DNA from: Bacillus canaveralius
GTDB lineage: Bacteria > Bacillota > Bacilli > Bacillales > Cytobacillaceae
Assembly: GCF_002860125.1 (NCBI RefSeq)
Contig: NZ_PGVA01000013.1
Span: 1 to 64,000, forward strand
Reading direction: 5' to 3'
DNA: 64,000 nucleotides
Shown: in pieces, positions 8,470 to 17,056 of the stretch
How positions within the stretch are numbered: the stretch's first letter is position 1
Layout of the letters: each line of letters opens with the position of its first letter
Translations under genes and position numbers: made by a program
Notes under the pieces: generated by a model
Seen by the model: the letters and a program-made list of their open reading frames with translations, nothing else
The model's database searches: none
What the model was told of the DNA's origin: nothing

Positions 8470-8694
8470 TTAGCGAGTAGGCGCACCTGGTTGTCCAAAT
8501 TGTCCTGCTAACTGAGATTGAGCTGTAGCAACAAGACGCTTTGTAATCTCTCCACCAACAGAACCATTAGCACGAGAAATTTGATCTGCTCCAAGCTGGA
8601 TTCCAAACTCAGTTGCGATTTCATACTTCATTTGGTCGATTGCTTGTTGAGCACCTGGTACCAATTTATCACGGTTACCACCACGACGTGACAT
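8470..8694 (-). CDS. Alpha/beta-type small acid-soluble spore protein
   Basis: 74 residues. It binds and straightens spore DNA, protecting it from UV and hydrolysis, and is degraded by the GPR protease in germination. The GPR recognition segment [12 protein letters not shown] is at about residues 24-35, and the second conserved block [16 protein letters not shown] is at about 40-55. The ATG has GGAGGTGA 6 bp upstream. It is monocistronic with its own terminator, as usual for forespore (sigma-G) genes; I could not fix a convincing sigma-G promoter. The N-terminal [15 protein letters not shown] and Gln/Gly C-terminus are ordinary for the family. Confidence 0.95.
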   Translation of the reverse strand: MSRRGGNRDKLVPGAQQAIDQMKYEIATEFGIQLGADQISRANGSVGGEITKRLVATAQSQLAGQFGQPGAPTR

Positions 8695-9069
8695 ATTATC
8701 ACCTCCTTTAAGGTTATTGTCTCTAATTTGTTTCAGTTATTACATTGTAAATTTTGGATTGAATATAAATAAGGAGAAATTCAATAATATGATTGTTGAG
8801 AGGAAGACCTGACATAATTGGCGAGCTGTCAAGCTCTTCCTCACTTCATCTCCTTTTTCTTATTTTGATTATGTTAAAAAGGGAATTGACGGCTTGCAAT
8901 TCCCTTTTTAATTTTCCGAAAATTACCTATTAGTAACATCCATTTCAAGAACTCCAACATGACTGCAGTCCTTTGCAACTCTATTTTGCCTAAATAAAGA
9001 AACTTTCCTAACAACATAATCAATTCATTTATATCGAATAATACTAGTACCTAACATTGGAGGTATTGT
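8695..9069. other. Intergenic with candidate small RNA
   Basis: Between the spore protein and the permease. GAGGAAGA (about 8799-8807) can pair over some 30 bases with TCTTCCTC (about 8834-8841), and a strong terminator hairpin follows at 8876-8910. Such an arrangement could be a short transcript on the plus strand, but the promoter is unclear. Confidence 0.35.
8876..8910. terminator. Bidirectional terminator hairpin
   Basis: AAAAAGGGAATTG pairs with GCAATTCCCTTTTT. No protein gene ends just before it on the plus strand. Confidence 0.8.
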
Positions 9070-10445
9070 ATGAGTACTGCTGGCTGCAACCCGGATCGTT
9101 CAAATAAAGATTCAAACAAAAAGAATAATGAAGGACGATTGACATGGTGGCAGCTTTCATTGATGGGGGTTGGCTGCACGATCGGAACAGGATATTTCCT
9201 TGGCTCGAGCATAGGGATAAGCATAACTGGTCCTTCGATTGTCTTCTCCTTCATGTTGGCGGCAATCGGAACCTATATCGTATTCAATGTACTGGCAAAA
9301 ATGACAGCCAAAGATCCGCAGGAAGGATCATTTTGCTATTACGCAAAGAAAGCCTACGGGCAGTGGGCCGGCTTTTCCTGCGGATGGAACTATTGGTGTT
9401 CCAACATTCTCATCATGGGAAGCCAATTAACCGCGCTTTCGATCCTGTCACGTTTTTGGTTTCATCAGATCCCTCTATGGATTTTTGCTGCTGGATATGC
9501 ACTATTATCAATTATTGTCGTATTAATGGGCACCAATAGCTTTGATAAAGTTGAAGACCTTCTGGCCGTTGTGAAGGTTGCGGCCATTATCATGTTTATT
9601 ATTCTTGCTGCTGCGGCCCTGCTTGGCTGGATAGATGGGGATGCCAACAGTCCCGGCCTTCCAACTTCAGCAAACGAGCTGTTTGCTGAAGGGTTTAAAG
9701 GGTTCTGGTCGTCCCTAATCTATGCTTTCTATGCCTACGGGGGGATTGAAGTTCTCGGACTAATGGCGATGCGTCTTAAAAACAAGAAGGACGCCCCAAA
9801 AGCAGGGACAGTTATGATATTCACACTGGCGGTAATCTATGTCGTATCGCTTGCACTTGCGGTGATTATGGTTACACATGGAGCATTCCATGAAAAAGAA
9901 AGCCCTTTTGTAACGGCTTTAGCCAACTATAATCTCCCCTTTTTTCCACACGTTTTTAATGGGGCGATTATTGTAGCGGGTTTCTCAACGATGACCGCGT
10001 CATTATTCGGGTTGACAAACCTGCTTGTCACCCTCGCTGAAGACGCGATGCGCCTTCTTTTTTTGCCAAAAAGGTAAAAAAAATAAAAAATTTCCCACTT
10101 CCTTCACTAGGCCTGGCAGCTGTTGGCCTGTTGTTATCCATTATCACAGCCTTGCTTTTGCCTGGAAAAATTTATGAGTATATCACAACTGCAGCCGGGA
10201 TTTTATTGTTGTACAACTGGTTTTTTATTATTATTTCATCGCTTCGAATCCTGGAATTTAAATTTTTAGGGAAAACGATTGCTTTTTTGGGGCTGACTTT
10301 AATTTTGGCAGCGATCAGCGGCACAGTTTTCGAAGAAAAGATTCGTCCTGGATTTTTTGTCAGCATATTCTTTATTATAATTATCGGTTTAATTGCTCTT
10401 AAGATGCGCAAAGTCTGGGATAAGGAAAAAACGCAAACCGGATAA
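9070..10445 (+). pseudogene. APC-family amino acid permease, frameshifted
   Basis: ATG with GGAGG at 7 bp. The N-terminal part (9070 to about 10055) has the APC start GVGCTIGTGYFLGSS, aromatic-rich YGQWAGFSCGWNYW, and about nine membrane helices. The protein then should read on through FFAKKVKKIKNFPLPSLGLA into the final helices and end at 10445. Between them a run of seven T (about 10056-10062) has shifted the frame, giving a stop at 10075. Whole length would be about 458 residues, normal for the family. Either an inactivating indel, a phase-variable tract or a sequencing error. A terminator follows at 10471. Confidence 0.8.
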
Positions 10446-10470
10446 ATTCGTATGGGACATGAATAATACA

Positions 10471-10506
10471 AACAGACCCGGAATCGCGAGCTCCGGGTCT
10501 GTTTTT
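10471..10506. terminator. Bidirectional rho-independent terminator
   Basis: AACAGACCCGGA pairs with TCCGGGTCTGTT, with T5 on the plus strand; shared by the permease and the DUF502 gene. Confidence 0.9.
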
Positions 10507-10512
10507 AGAACG

Positions 10513-11112
10513 TTATTTAGCTTCTGCTTTTTTATTTTTACTTTGTGAAGTCATTCCGCCAGACAGGATAAACTTCATGGCATCTTCCGGTTTCACATCA
10601 ATAATTTCCACTTCGTCTTTCGGAATCAAAAACGTGAAACCAGCCACCTGGAACGTTTGCTGAACGTAAACTGCTACATAATCTTTTAAAGGATCATAAA
10701 AACTTGCCAGTTCTTCTGTTGTAATAAATCCGATGCTTTTGATTTCTGTGCCGGGGATTGTGATTAAGGCTACCTTTGAAAATGACTTTTTGTCCCCGAG
10801 AAAAGAATGGATTGTATCTTTGATAACTGAGTAGAGAGTTTTGACAATCGGAATATTTTCAAGCAACCTGTCAATGAGCCGAAAAATCGTTCCCGTTAAA
10901 AATTTCGTAGACAACCAGCCTAAAACCGTAATCAGGACAATCGTCGCAAGCAACCCAATCCCGGGAATATAATCATCCTTCAAATAAGGTTTCAGCACAT
11001 TCCCAAGAATGCCATCCAAAAACATAAACGTTTTATAAACAACGTACACAACAAGAATAATCGGAACAATTGTCAAAATCCCATTAATAAAATTTCGTAA
11101 AATGATTTTCAT
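10513..11112 (-). CDS. DUF502 family membrane protein
   Basis: 199 residues. ATG 11112 is chosen for its GGGAG at 8 bp and because the family begins at this point (MKIILRNFINGILTIVP). Two transmembrane helices lie at about residues 12-32 and 52-72. The conserved soluble region follows, with IPIVKTLYSVIKD and the IPGTEIKSIGF segment. The C-terminal tail is basic. The family is widespread in bacteria and plants and has no settled function. It appears to be a single gene. Confidence 0.85.
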   Translation of the reverse strand: MKIILRNFINGILTIVPIILVVYVVYKTFMFLDGILGNVLKPYLKDDYIPGIGLLATIVLITVLGWLSTKFLTGTIFRLIDRLLENIPIVKTLYSVIKDTIHSFLGDKKSFSKVALITIPGTEIKSIGFITTEELASFYDPLKDYVAVYVQQTFQVAGFTFLIPKDEVEIIDVKPEDAMKFILSGGMTSQSKNKKAEAK

Positions 11113-11230
11113 TTTTCTAGCTCCCAGCGGTTTTATGTCATTCTTTGCGATTGGAATGTTGGTGGATATATCCACCGTTGGACCGAATTTTATCCGCGTT
11201 AGGTCGGCATTGTGTCGGAAAAGCAGTCGA

Positions 11231-11557
11231 CTACATTTCGAAAAATGTGTTTCGCTCCACTTTGCAAACTCTTAATGCAAAGTTTTTGTACCACTCCGCC
11301 TTTCCCTTGTCCTGGGCCACTTTATGGGCGGAATTCTCCTTCCAGCCTTTGATAGCTTCTAACGAATCCCAGTAAGAAACCGTAATGCCCAATCCCTCAT
11401 CGCGTGCACTTTCTACCCCTAAGAATCCAGACTGTTGCGAAGCCAATTCTACCATTTCCTCTGCCATTTTCCCGTATCCGTTGTCCACTTCAGTTCTTTG
11501 GGAAACGAAAATGACCGCATAATACGGTGGCTGTGGAGTTTTAGCAATTAAAGTCAT
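11231..11557 (-). CDS. Antibiotic biosynthesis monooxygenase (ABM) domain protein
   Basis: 108 residues forming one ferredoxin-like ABM domain, similar in my memory to YqjZ of B. subtilis. Recognisable elements are PYYAVIFVSQRT as the first strand, GYGKMAEEMVELASQQSGFLG, and ISYWD-type SYWDSLEAIKGWKEN. The start is ATG 11557; a TTG further up overlaps the GGGGGG ribosome binding site. Relatives are heme-degrading or quinol monooxygenases or have no known activity; the sequence does not decide. Monocistronic. Confidence 0.8.
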   Translation of the reverse strand: MTLIAKTPQPPYYAVIFVSQRTEVDNGYGKMAEEMVELASQQSGFLGVESARDEGLGITVSYWDSLEAIKGWKENSAHKVAQDKGKAEWYKNFALRVCKVERNTFFEM

Positions 11558-11656
11558 AATTTTGTATCCCCCCAAAAAAATAACATAGTTTCTTGTATGA
11601 ACACTTTATTATAACCGATACCATAAAGAGGACACATACATTTGGCGGCAGCCAAT

Positions 11657-11690
11657 AAAAAAAAGACCAGCTGTTCGCTTGCAGCTAGTC
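11657..11690 (-). terminator. Rho-independent terminator of the NUDIX gene
   Basis: On the minus strand GACTAGCTG and CAGCTGGTC pair, followed by eight T. The stem overlaps the last codons of the gene. Confidence 0.85.
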
Positions 11691-12302
11691 AAACATCGTC
11701 TCTCTGTGTGGATTTCTTAAAAAGTCAAAAAGCATTTTTAGCTGGGACTCCGTATTCCTTTTAACAGAAATACTCGGCAGCTTATGTTCTGGAAAAAAAT
11801 CGATCCCGGATGTTTCGACCCCGATACTTGCCGTGCCGCCGACTATCTCACATTGAATAAACATTTTATAATAATGATATGGCTGCGGAGGATGCGGATG
11901 TTTATTCATATCCAATAAAGCAAGTAACTTCTTTGGAATTACCTCATAACCAGACTCCTCTTTTATTTCTTTCACGATATTTTCAGACGGTGATAAGCCT
12001 ATCTCACAAAAGCCGCCTGGCAAGGACCATTTGTTATCCAGCTTTTCATGTACCATCAGGATCTTATCATCCTTAAAAACAACTCCGCGCACATCAACTT
12101 TTGGCGTTTGATAGCCTGTTTCGTTCGTAAATAATTCTTTAACTTTTTCCATGTCCAGATCAGTGTGTTCGGCAATGATTTCAGCACTGATCTTTCGCAG
12201 CTCCTCATACCTTTCGATATCAAAGACATCTTTTGAAAAAGTTAACCCTGCTTGGGAGATTGATTGAAGCCGCTTTGCCCATTCCAGCCATTTATGACTC
12301 AC
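11685..12302 (-). CDS. NUDIX hydrolase with N-terminal helical domain
   Basis: About 205 residues from GTG 12302; an in-frame ATG further upstream (12395) would add 31 residues foreign to the family. The beginning, HKWLEWAKRLQSISQAGLTFSKD, is the helical domain that precedes the NUDIX domain in YjhB-like ADP-ribose pyrophosphatases. The NUDIX box reads GGFCEIGLSPSENIVKEIKE and ends EESGYEV, at about residues 93-116, with the expected glutamates. The substrate is probably an ADP-ribose-like nucleoside diphosphate. The start is uncertain because no good ribosome binding site is visible. Confidence 0.8.
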   Translation of the reverse strand: MSHKWLEWAKRLQSISQAGLTFSKDVFDIERYEELRKISAEIIAEHTDLDMEKVKELFTNETGYQTPKVDVRGVVFKDDKILMVHEKLDNKWSLPGGFCEIGLSPSENIVKEIKEESGYEVIPKKLLALLDMNKHPHPPQPYHYYKMFIQCEIVGGTASIGVETSGIDFFPEHKLPSISVKRNTESQLKMLFDFLRNPHRETMFD

Positions 12303-12440
12303 CTCGAGAACACCCACTCTTTTAAAATCTTGATCAGCATCCAGCATATGCTTGATAACGCTGGATAAGATTGTTGATGTGACGATAGTTCGCACAATGA
12401 AAACTCTCTGAAATCCGACGGCTGTGGCAGCGATTGTTTT

Positions 12441-13094
12441 TTAATACAAAATGACTTCCCTCATCTCGAGATATCTTTCCAGTTTTCTTTTTATTCGCTG
12501 CAGGGCATTATCAATCGACTTTACGTGCTTGTTTAATTCCCGGGAGATTTCCACATATGAGTGCCCGTTTATATATAAAGCCAAGACTCTTCTTTCTAAA
12601 TCACTAAGCTTTTCTGCCATTTTCAGTTCAATATCGTCGGCCTTTTCCTGGATAATGATTAATGCTGCCGGATCCATTTCTTTTGTACCGGATATTACGT
12701 CCATCAGTGTATGGTTTGATTCTTCCTCATAAATGGGCTTGTCCAAAGACACATACGAATTGAGGGGCGAATGCTTTTGCCGGGTTGCTGTTTTTACCGC
12801 GGTTATGATTTGCCTGGTGATACAAAGTTCGGCAAACGCCTTAAAAGAACTCAACTTGTCTTCTTTAAAATCACGTACCGCTTTATAAAGGCCAATCATT
12901 CCCTCTTGAATAATATCTTCCCGGTCTCCGCCGCACAGGAAGTACCTGCTTGCCTTGGCCCGCACAAAATTACGGTATTTTTGAATTAAAAAATTCAATG
13001 CCTCTTCATCCCCATTATGTACCAACACTACCAAAACGTCATCTTCTAAATTCGCATAATTTTCAATCAGCTTTACTCCGAAGCTTACACTCAC
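12441..13094 (-). CDS. SigH-like RNA polymerase sigma factor (paralogue candidate)
   Basis: 217 residues, close to SigH (Spo0H) throughout. Region 2 has KYRNFVRAKASRYF, GGDREDIIQEGMIGLYKAV and FKAFAELCITRQIITAVK. Region 4 has LSDLERRVLALYINGHSY and HVKSIDNALQRIKRKLE. SigH transcribes early stationary-phase and sporulation genes. The N-terminal 30 residues (SVSFGVKLIENYANL) are unlike SigH as I remember it. The location is also wrong for canonical sigH, which sits beside rpmG-secE-nusG. A second copy elsewhere is therefore likely, but cannot be seen from this window. The gene diverges from 6S RNA copy 2. Confidence 0.85.
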   Translation of the reverse strand: MSVSFGVKLIENYANLEDDVLVVLVHNGDEEALNFLIQKYRNFVRAKASRYFLCGGDREDIIQEGMIGLYKAVRDFKEDKLSSFKAFAELCITRQIITAVKTATRQKHSPLNSYVSLDKPIYEEESNHTLMDVISGTKEMDPAALIIIQEKADDIELKMAEKLSDLERRVLALYINGHSYVEISRELNKHVKSIDNALQRIKRKLERYLEMREVILY

Positions 13095-13464
13095 TCATAT
13101 CCCTCCGCTGCATCTGCCTGAGTTTGATGTTTAAACTGACACGTCGCCTCTTGTTTAAGGTAACTACCAGAAATTACAGATATAATATTAACGCAGATAG
13201 GCTTTGAAAGATATTCACAAATAACGACTATTCTCTACATTCTCTGTCATAAATAAGGGAAAAACTTCTGGTCCGAATTGTTTATCCCTTATGTTTGTCC
13301 AACAAAGAAGGTATTTGTCGAATTTTTTAATGAATTATTTGGTGATTTTGCTAAAAATTCTGATTACTAATAAAAAAGCTTGTTCTAGGACTGATTTTAA
13401 CAAAGTGTGTTTTACTAATACGCCTTAGGATCGATTTATCATAAAGAAAAGTCATAATCTACCA
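13095..13464. other. Intergenic between the sigma factor and 6S copy 2
   Basis: About 370 bp holding the upstream region of the SigH-like gene. I see AT-rich sequence but no convincing promoter motif, hairpin or frame. Confidence 0.5.
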
Positions 13465-13493
13465 TTGAACACACTAAAAAATTATTGTAATAT
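13465..13493 (+). promoter_or_regulatory. Promoter of 6S RNA copy 2
   Basis: TTGAAC, 17 bp, TAATAT, in the same position as in copy 1. Confidence 0.8.
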
Positions 13494-13499
13494 ATTAAT

Positions 13500-13736
13500 A
13501 CAAGCTGCATTGTACGTAACGATAATAAAGTTTTAACCTTTAAGCTGTAATAGGGAGTTTTAATTGAAGCCGAAATGATAAGCCTCTGTCTATACGACAA
13601 GGAGGACGTGCAGGAAGGTTTTTGCGAACACCCACTTTGAGGAGTGGTGGTTTAAAACTTTCTTATATTAAATACGGCAAAGGCGGCTACATAATAACGA
13701 TACCAAACCAGTTTCCTATCGGGAGCTGGTTTTTTT
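13500..13736 (+). ncRNA. ssrS: 6S RNA, copy 2
   Basis: Nearly identical to the copy at 8020-8257. Differences are few (about eight substitutions and one 1-base indel) and fall mostly in loops or at the third position of nothing obvious. For example the hairpin loop TATATGAC becomes TATACGAC, and GGACAAGCAGG becomes GGACGTGCAGG. The closing stem, the TTTTAACCTTT template-like segment at about nt 40 and the CACCCAC hairpin are unchanged. The indel near the 3' end rules out that the short frame starting TTGAGGAGTGG is a conserved peptide. The terminator AAACCAGTT/AGCTGGTTT with T7 ends it. Confidence 0.8.
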
Positions 13737-13752
13737 ACGCTCATTTTTCAGT

Positions 13753-13981
13753 TCACTCTAAAAAATTTATGTTCTCCCCTATATTAAGCTCTTTCGCTTT
13801 TCTATATACTTGCCATGCCGCGGCCAAGTCTTGAAAAAGCTAGTCCGACTGAACCATAAATTGTTATTTGATGATTACTTATTCTGCCGAGGGCTTCATC
13901 ATTCTCTATTAACTCCGGCAATAATTCAGCGGGATTAAGAAGCCCCTGAACCGCAGATCGTGTAAGCAATAACGTATCCAT
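13753..13981 (-). pseudogene. Ornithine cyclodeaminase/mu-crystallin remnant
   Basis: From ATG 13981 (AAGGGA upstream) the reading gives the family's N-terminal TRSAVQGLLNPAELLPEL. It jumps directly to the C-terminal LGRISNHQITIYGSVGLAF, so most of the enzyme is deleted in between. One T too many then shifts the frame; in the other frame QDLAAAWQVYRKAKEL continues the family's end. The NAD-binding middle is gone, so no activity is possible. Confidence 0.75.
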
Positions 13982-14134
13982 AACAATAGTCCCTTCGTTT
14001 GGTCCGGTTTGGTGCAGATATTTCCGGGCTTACGACCCTTCAACGAGCAAAGACAACACCGCTAATGATATCAGAACTCCATACAAGCCCAAAACATATA
14101 TTATTTATGAAATCAACTGAGAGAGGATGATATT

Positions 14135-14650
14135 GTGTCGCGTGAACTTCGTGCCACCTTGACTGGTCTGGATCCAGAATACGCCAGAAAATTGGCTAAT
14201 GCCCTTAACAGATACTTAGCCAATCTGCATGTCGTGTACATTAAATTACGCAATTTTCACTGGAATGTCGTGGGTGTTGATTTTATTGATTTCCACGAAA
14301 AACTGGCTGAGCTCTACGAGGAAGTTGCTCTTGAAATTGATCGAATTGCTGAACGCATCAAAATGCTGGGGTTTTTTCCGCTTGCCTCTATGCGTGAATT
14401 CGTATGTTACGCAACTCTCGCGGAAGTCCCAAGTGCACCGTACGACACGGCGACTATCGCTTACGCGGTTGCCCATGATTTCGCTGCAACTGCACGCTAC
14501 TTGCGTGAAGTCGATCAATTCGTGAGAGAGACAACCGATGAATTTACAATCGACCTGATTGCAGCAGCACTCGGCTTTTTGGAGAAACATGTCTGGTTCT
14601 TCACAGCCTACTTAGAAACAATGGGTTATGCTAATCCTAAAGGATCTTGA
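14135..14650 (+). CDS. dps: Dps family DNA-protecting ferritin
   Basis: 171 residues from GTG with GAGAGGATG upstream. Dps proteins form 12-subunit shells that oxidise iron with peroxide and shield DNA. The first ferroxidase helix contains KLRNFHWNVVGVDFIDFHEKL, with its His and Asp/Glu ligands, and the next helix continues YEEVALEIDRIAERI. The length is normal. It is monocistronic: an imperfect hairpin (GGAGGC/GCCTCC) follows at about 14680. No PerR box was found upstream, so peroxide control is not shown here. Confidence 0.88.
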   Translation: MSRELRATLTGLDPEYARKLANALNRYLANLHVVYIKLRNFHWNVVGVDFIDFHEKLAELYEEVALEIDRIAERIKMLGFFPLASMREFVCYATLAEVPSAPYDTATIAYAVAHDFAATARYLREVDQFVRETTDEFTIDLIAAALGFLEKHVWFFTAYLETMGYANPKGS

Positions 14651-14737
14651 TTCACAATCTGCAAAAAAACTGTACGGTGGAGGCCAATCTCGGTGATACG
14701 CCTCCTTCTTTAATACAAAAGAATCAAGGATTTTTAA

Positions 14738-15247
14738 TTATTTTTTCCTCGGTATCGTTAAGCTTCTCCAACTCTCCCCTTTAAGCTGTTTAGCGATATA
14801 AATGATTTGACCGATGTGGTACGAATAATGATACATCTGCCTCTCTATGGCCTCAATCACAGAATGTGGCTCGTTTCTGATCACTATGTTCTTCAGAAGA
14901 TGTTCCTCGTTAAGCGTTGCTAATGCATGAAAAAATACATTCCATCCTCTATCCCACACCTCGTACAATTGTTCCCGGTTTGAAATTGTATTTTCAAATT
15001 CTCCATCCCGGTCGCGATCCGGTTTTTCACCATCAGAGTGTAGAAAATCTGTCCAGCGGGACACCATATTTCCGCTCACATGTTTCACGATTACAGCGAT
15101 ACTGTTGGAGTCGTCATTTGGATACCAAAAAAATGCTTCATCATCCAACTGTTCAAATGTCTTTTCGGTGGTCTTTTTCATTTCTTGAAATTGCAGCTTG
15201 ATAACCCTTAAATATTCTGAAGATATATCCTTTTGAACAGTTGTCAC
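14738..15247 (-). CDS. DUF1572 family DinB-like protein
   Basis: 169 residues from GTG with GAGGGGGAG at 8 bp. A four-helix DinB/YfiT-like fold is indicated by the three metal-binding histidines: VKHVSGN in helix 2 and YHYSYHIGQI near the C-terminus. FWYPNDDSNSIAVIVKH is the family's typical lead-in. Related proteins are thiol-dependent transferases (for example bacillithiol transferases), but this subfamily is unassigned. Single gene. Confidence 0.85.
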   Translation of the reverse strand: MTTVQKDISSEYLRVIKLQFQEMKKTTEKTFEQLDDEAFFWYPNDDSNSIAVIVKHVSGNMVSRWTDFLHSDGEKPDRDRDGEFENTISNREQLYEVWDRGWNVFFHALATLNEEHLLKNIVIRNEPHSVIEAIERQMYHYSYHIGQIIYIAKQLKGESWRSLTIPRKK

Positions 15248-15449
15248 GTTTAAATCTCCCCCTCGTTAATCATTGTCAATATTGTTGGTCCTTTCAACTT
15301 CTCTGTCCATACTCGAATCTCCTTGTTCACCAATACAAATATTAAAAAAGGAAAGCTGAATTCAACTCGCAAGGAAAAAATAACGTACATAAAAAAATGG
15401 CGTTTCAATCATAATAACTGATGTTTGATATAAAAAAGGAGGTCATGAT

Positions 15450-15638
15450 ATGGCTACACCAATTGGAGTTCATGAAACGCTTGAACTGCATGAATTGCTG
15501 ATGTTTAAAAATGTTTGTGCAACAAAATCGGCTACCATGAGCACTTTGGCTCAGGACGACGAGCTGAAGAGGATCTTAAACGAGGACGTTAATAAGTCCA
15601 GACATCATATTGAGCAGCTACAAAATATTTTATCTTAA
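15450..15638 (+). CDS. CotF-type spore coat protein, small
   Basis: 62 residues, ATG with AGGAGG at 8 bp. The segment GVHETLELHELLMFKNVCATKSATM is typical of the YraG/YhcQ group of coat proteins. It is 13 bp upstream of a second CotF-type gene, an arrangement known from the yra cluster of B. subtilis. A CATAATAA sequence about 30 bp before the ribosome binding site resembles a mother-cell sigma -10, but I would not rely on it. Confidence 0.85.
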   Translation: MATPIGVHETLELHELLMFKNVCATKSATMSTLAQDDELKRILNEDVNKSRHHIEQLQNILS

Positions 15639-15651
15639 CGGAGGGTAATAC

Positions 15652-15954
15652 ATGAATGAGTTTATGCAAAATGTGACGGGAACAGACGGAATGACTGACC
15701 AGGTAATTGCTACTGACTTATTAATCGCTGCAAAAACGGGTGTGAAAAGCTATGCAATCGCCTTGACTGAATCCGCAAATCCAGAAGTTAGGCAAGTCCT
15801 GAGAGGCCAGCTTGATGATGCGCTTGAACTTCATGAACGAATCTCCGCCTACATGATTTCAAATCAATATTATCATCCGGCGAATGTGGTTGAACAATTA
15901 AATATTGACTTGACTGCCGCACGCACTGCTTTACAATTTACTGAAAACAAATAG
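15652..15954 (+). CDS. CotF-type spore coat protein
   Basis: 100 residues, ATG with GGAGGG upstream. The conserved block DQVIATDLLIAAKTGVKSYA and the C-terminal RGQLDDALELHERISAYM followed by NQYYHP match the CotF/YraD/YraF family. Members are helical-bundle proteins of the spore coat made in the mother cell. It forms a two-gene operon with the preceding small coat gene, closed by a strong terminator. Confidence 0.88.
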   Translation: MNEFMQNVTGTDGMTDQVIATDLLIAAKTGVKSYAIALTESANPEVRQVLRGQLDDALELHERISAYMISNQYYHPANVVEQLNIDLTAARTALQFTENK

Positions 15955-15980
15955 ATATTATTTCAACCTATGTCATATAG

Positions 15981-16020
15981 GAACAGGTCATTCGTTTGAC
16001 TATCTGAATGACCTGTTCTT
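15981..16020. terminator. Rho-independent terminator
   Basis: GAACAGGTCATTC pairs perfectly with GAATGACCTGTTC; shared by the coat operon and the convergent oxidoreductase gene. Confidence 0.85.
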
Positions 16021-16061
16021 ATCATCACTAAGCACATGCTTTTTATCAATTTAGATTTGGA

Positions 16062-17027
16062 TTATGGTATCAATAAAATCTTTCCGATACTTTTCCTGCT
16101 TTCCAGCAATCTGTGCGCATCCGATCCATCTTTTAGCGCAAAAGTAATCGGGGCTGCTATTTTTATTTTCCCTTCGGTGATCCAGTCAAACATTTGCTGT
16201 GAGCGTGTTGTTCGTTCCTGAAATGAAGTTAAAACATTCCAGAGGTCGCCTCCTGTTATTGTTTTAGACGTATCCATAAGCATGCGCGGATCGACCGGGG
16301 GAGGGTCGCCACCCGCCATTCCATAAAATACGACTGTCCCGCCAATTCTGGTCACTTGAAAACTTTCTGCTAAAGTGGAACCTACTGACTCATAGACAAC
16401 ATCAACACCACGGCCATTTGTCACATCGAAAACTTGTTCAGGCCATGACGCATCGTATAAAAATACTGCGTCTGCTCCAGCTGAATACGCAGCGTCAGCC
16501 TTGTCTTCGGAGGAGGTGAGGCCAATGACTCTAGCTCCGAGCAGCTTGGCAATCTGGATGAGAAGCCGGCCAACTCCACCGGCTGCTGCGTGGACAAGAA
16601 TCGTATTACCTGCCTTTAGTTCATAACTGTCTCTCGTTAAATATTGCGCCGTTAAGCCTTGTAGTAAAACGGTAGCCGCTGTTTCAAAGGAAATCTGTTC
16701 GGGTAGCGGAATCGCTTTTTCCACCGGAACGGCAACCAGTTCTGCATTGGCAAACGGGACATCCGCAAATCCAATGCGGTCTCCAACTTTGACTTTTGTC
16801 ACTCCAGCACCGATTTGCTCGACAATCCCAGAGCCTTCATACCCCAATATGTAAGGTGGTTTTCCAGCAAGATAGTAATCGCCTCTGCGCCTGTAAATAT
16901 CAGCAAAGTTAACGCCAATCGCTTTGGTGCGAACAAGAATTTCCCCTCGAGCCAGTGAGGGATCTGGTACTTCTTGATATGTTAATACCTCAGCATTTCC
17001 AAATTCGTTAAAGACTAGTGCTTTCAC
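16062..17027 (-). CDS. Quinone oxidoreductase, zinc-independent MDR family
   Basis: 321 residues from GTG with AGGAGG upstream. NADPH:quinone reductases reduce quinones or reactive enones in the cytoplasm. The N-terminal GroES-like domain has GVNFADIYRRRGDY; the lack of catalytic zinc cysteines is normal for this group. The Rossmann domain has VHAAAGGVGRLLIQIAKLLGA at about 150-170. It lies 29 bp after the flavin reductase gene, in one operon divergent from a LysR regulator. A role in quinone or electrophile stress fits this pairing but is inference. Confidence 0.9.
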   Translation of the reverse strand: MKALVFNEFGNAEVLTYQEVPDPSLARGEILVRTKAIGVNFADIYRRRGDYYLAGKPPYILGYEGSGIVEQIGAGVTKVKVGDRIGFADVPFANAELVAVPVEKAIPLPEQISFETAATVLLQGLTAQYLTRDSYELKAGNTILVHAAAGGVGRLLIQIAKLLGARVIGLTSSEDKADAAYSAGADAVFLYDASWPEQVFDVTNGRGVDVVYESVGSTLAESFQVTRIGGTVVFYGMAGGDPPPVDPRMLMDTSKTITGGDLWNVLTSFQERTTRSQQMFDWITEGKIKIAAPITFALKDGSDAHRLLESRKSIGKILLIP

Positions 17028-17056
17028 TATTTATCCTCCTTGTAATCGATAAGTTG

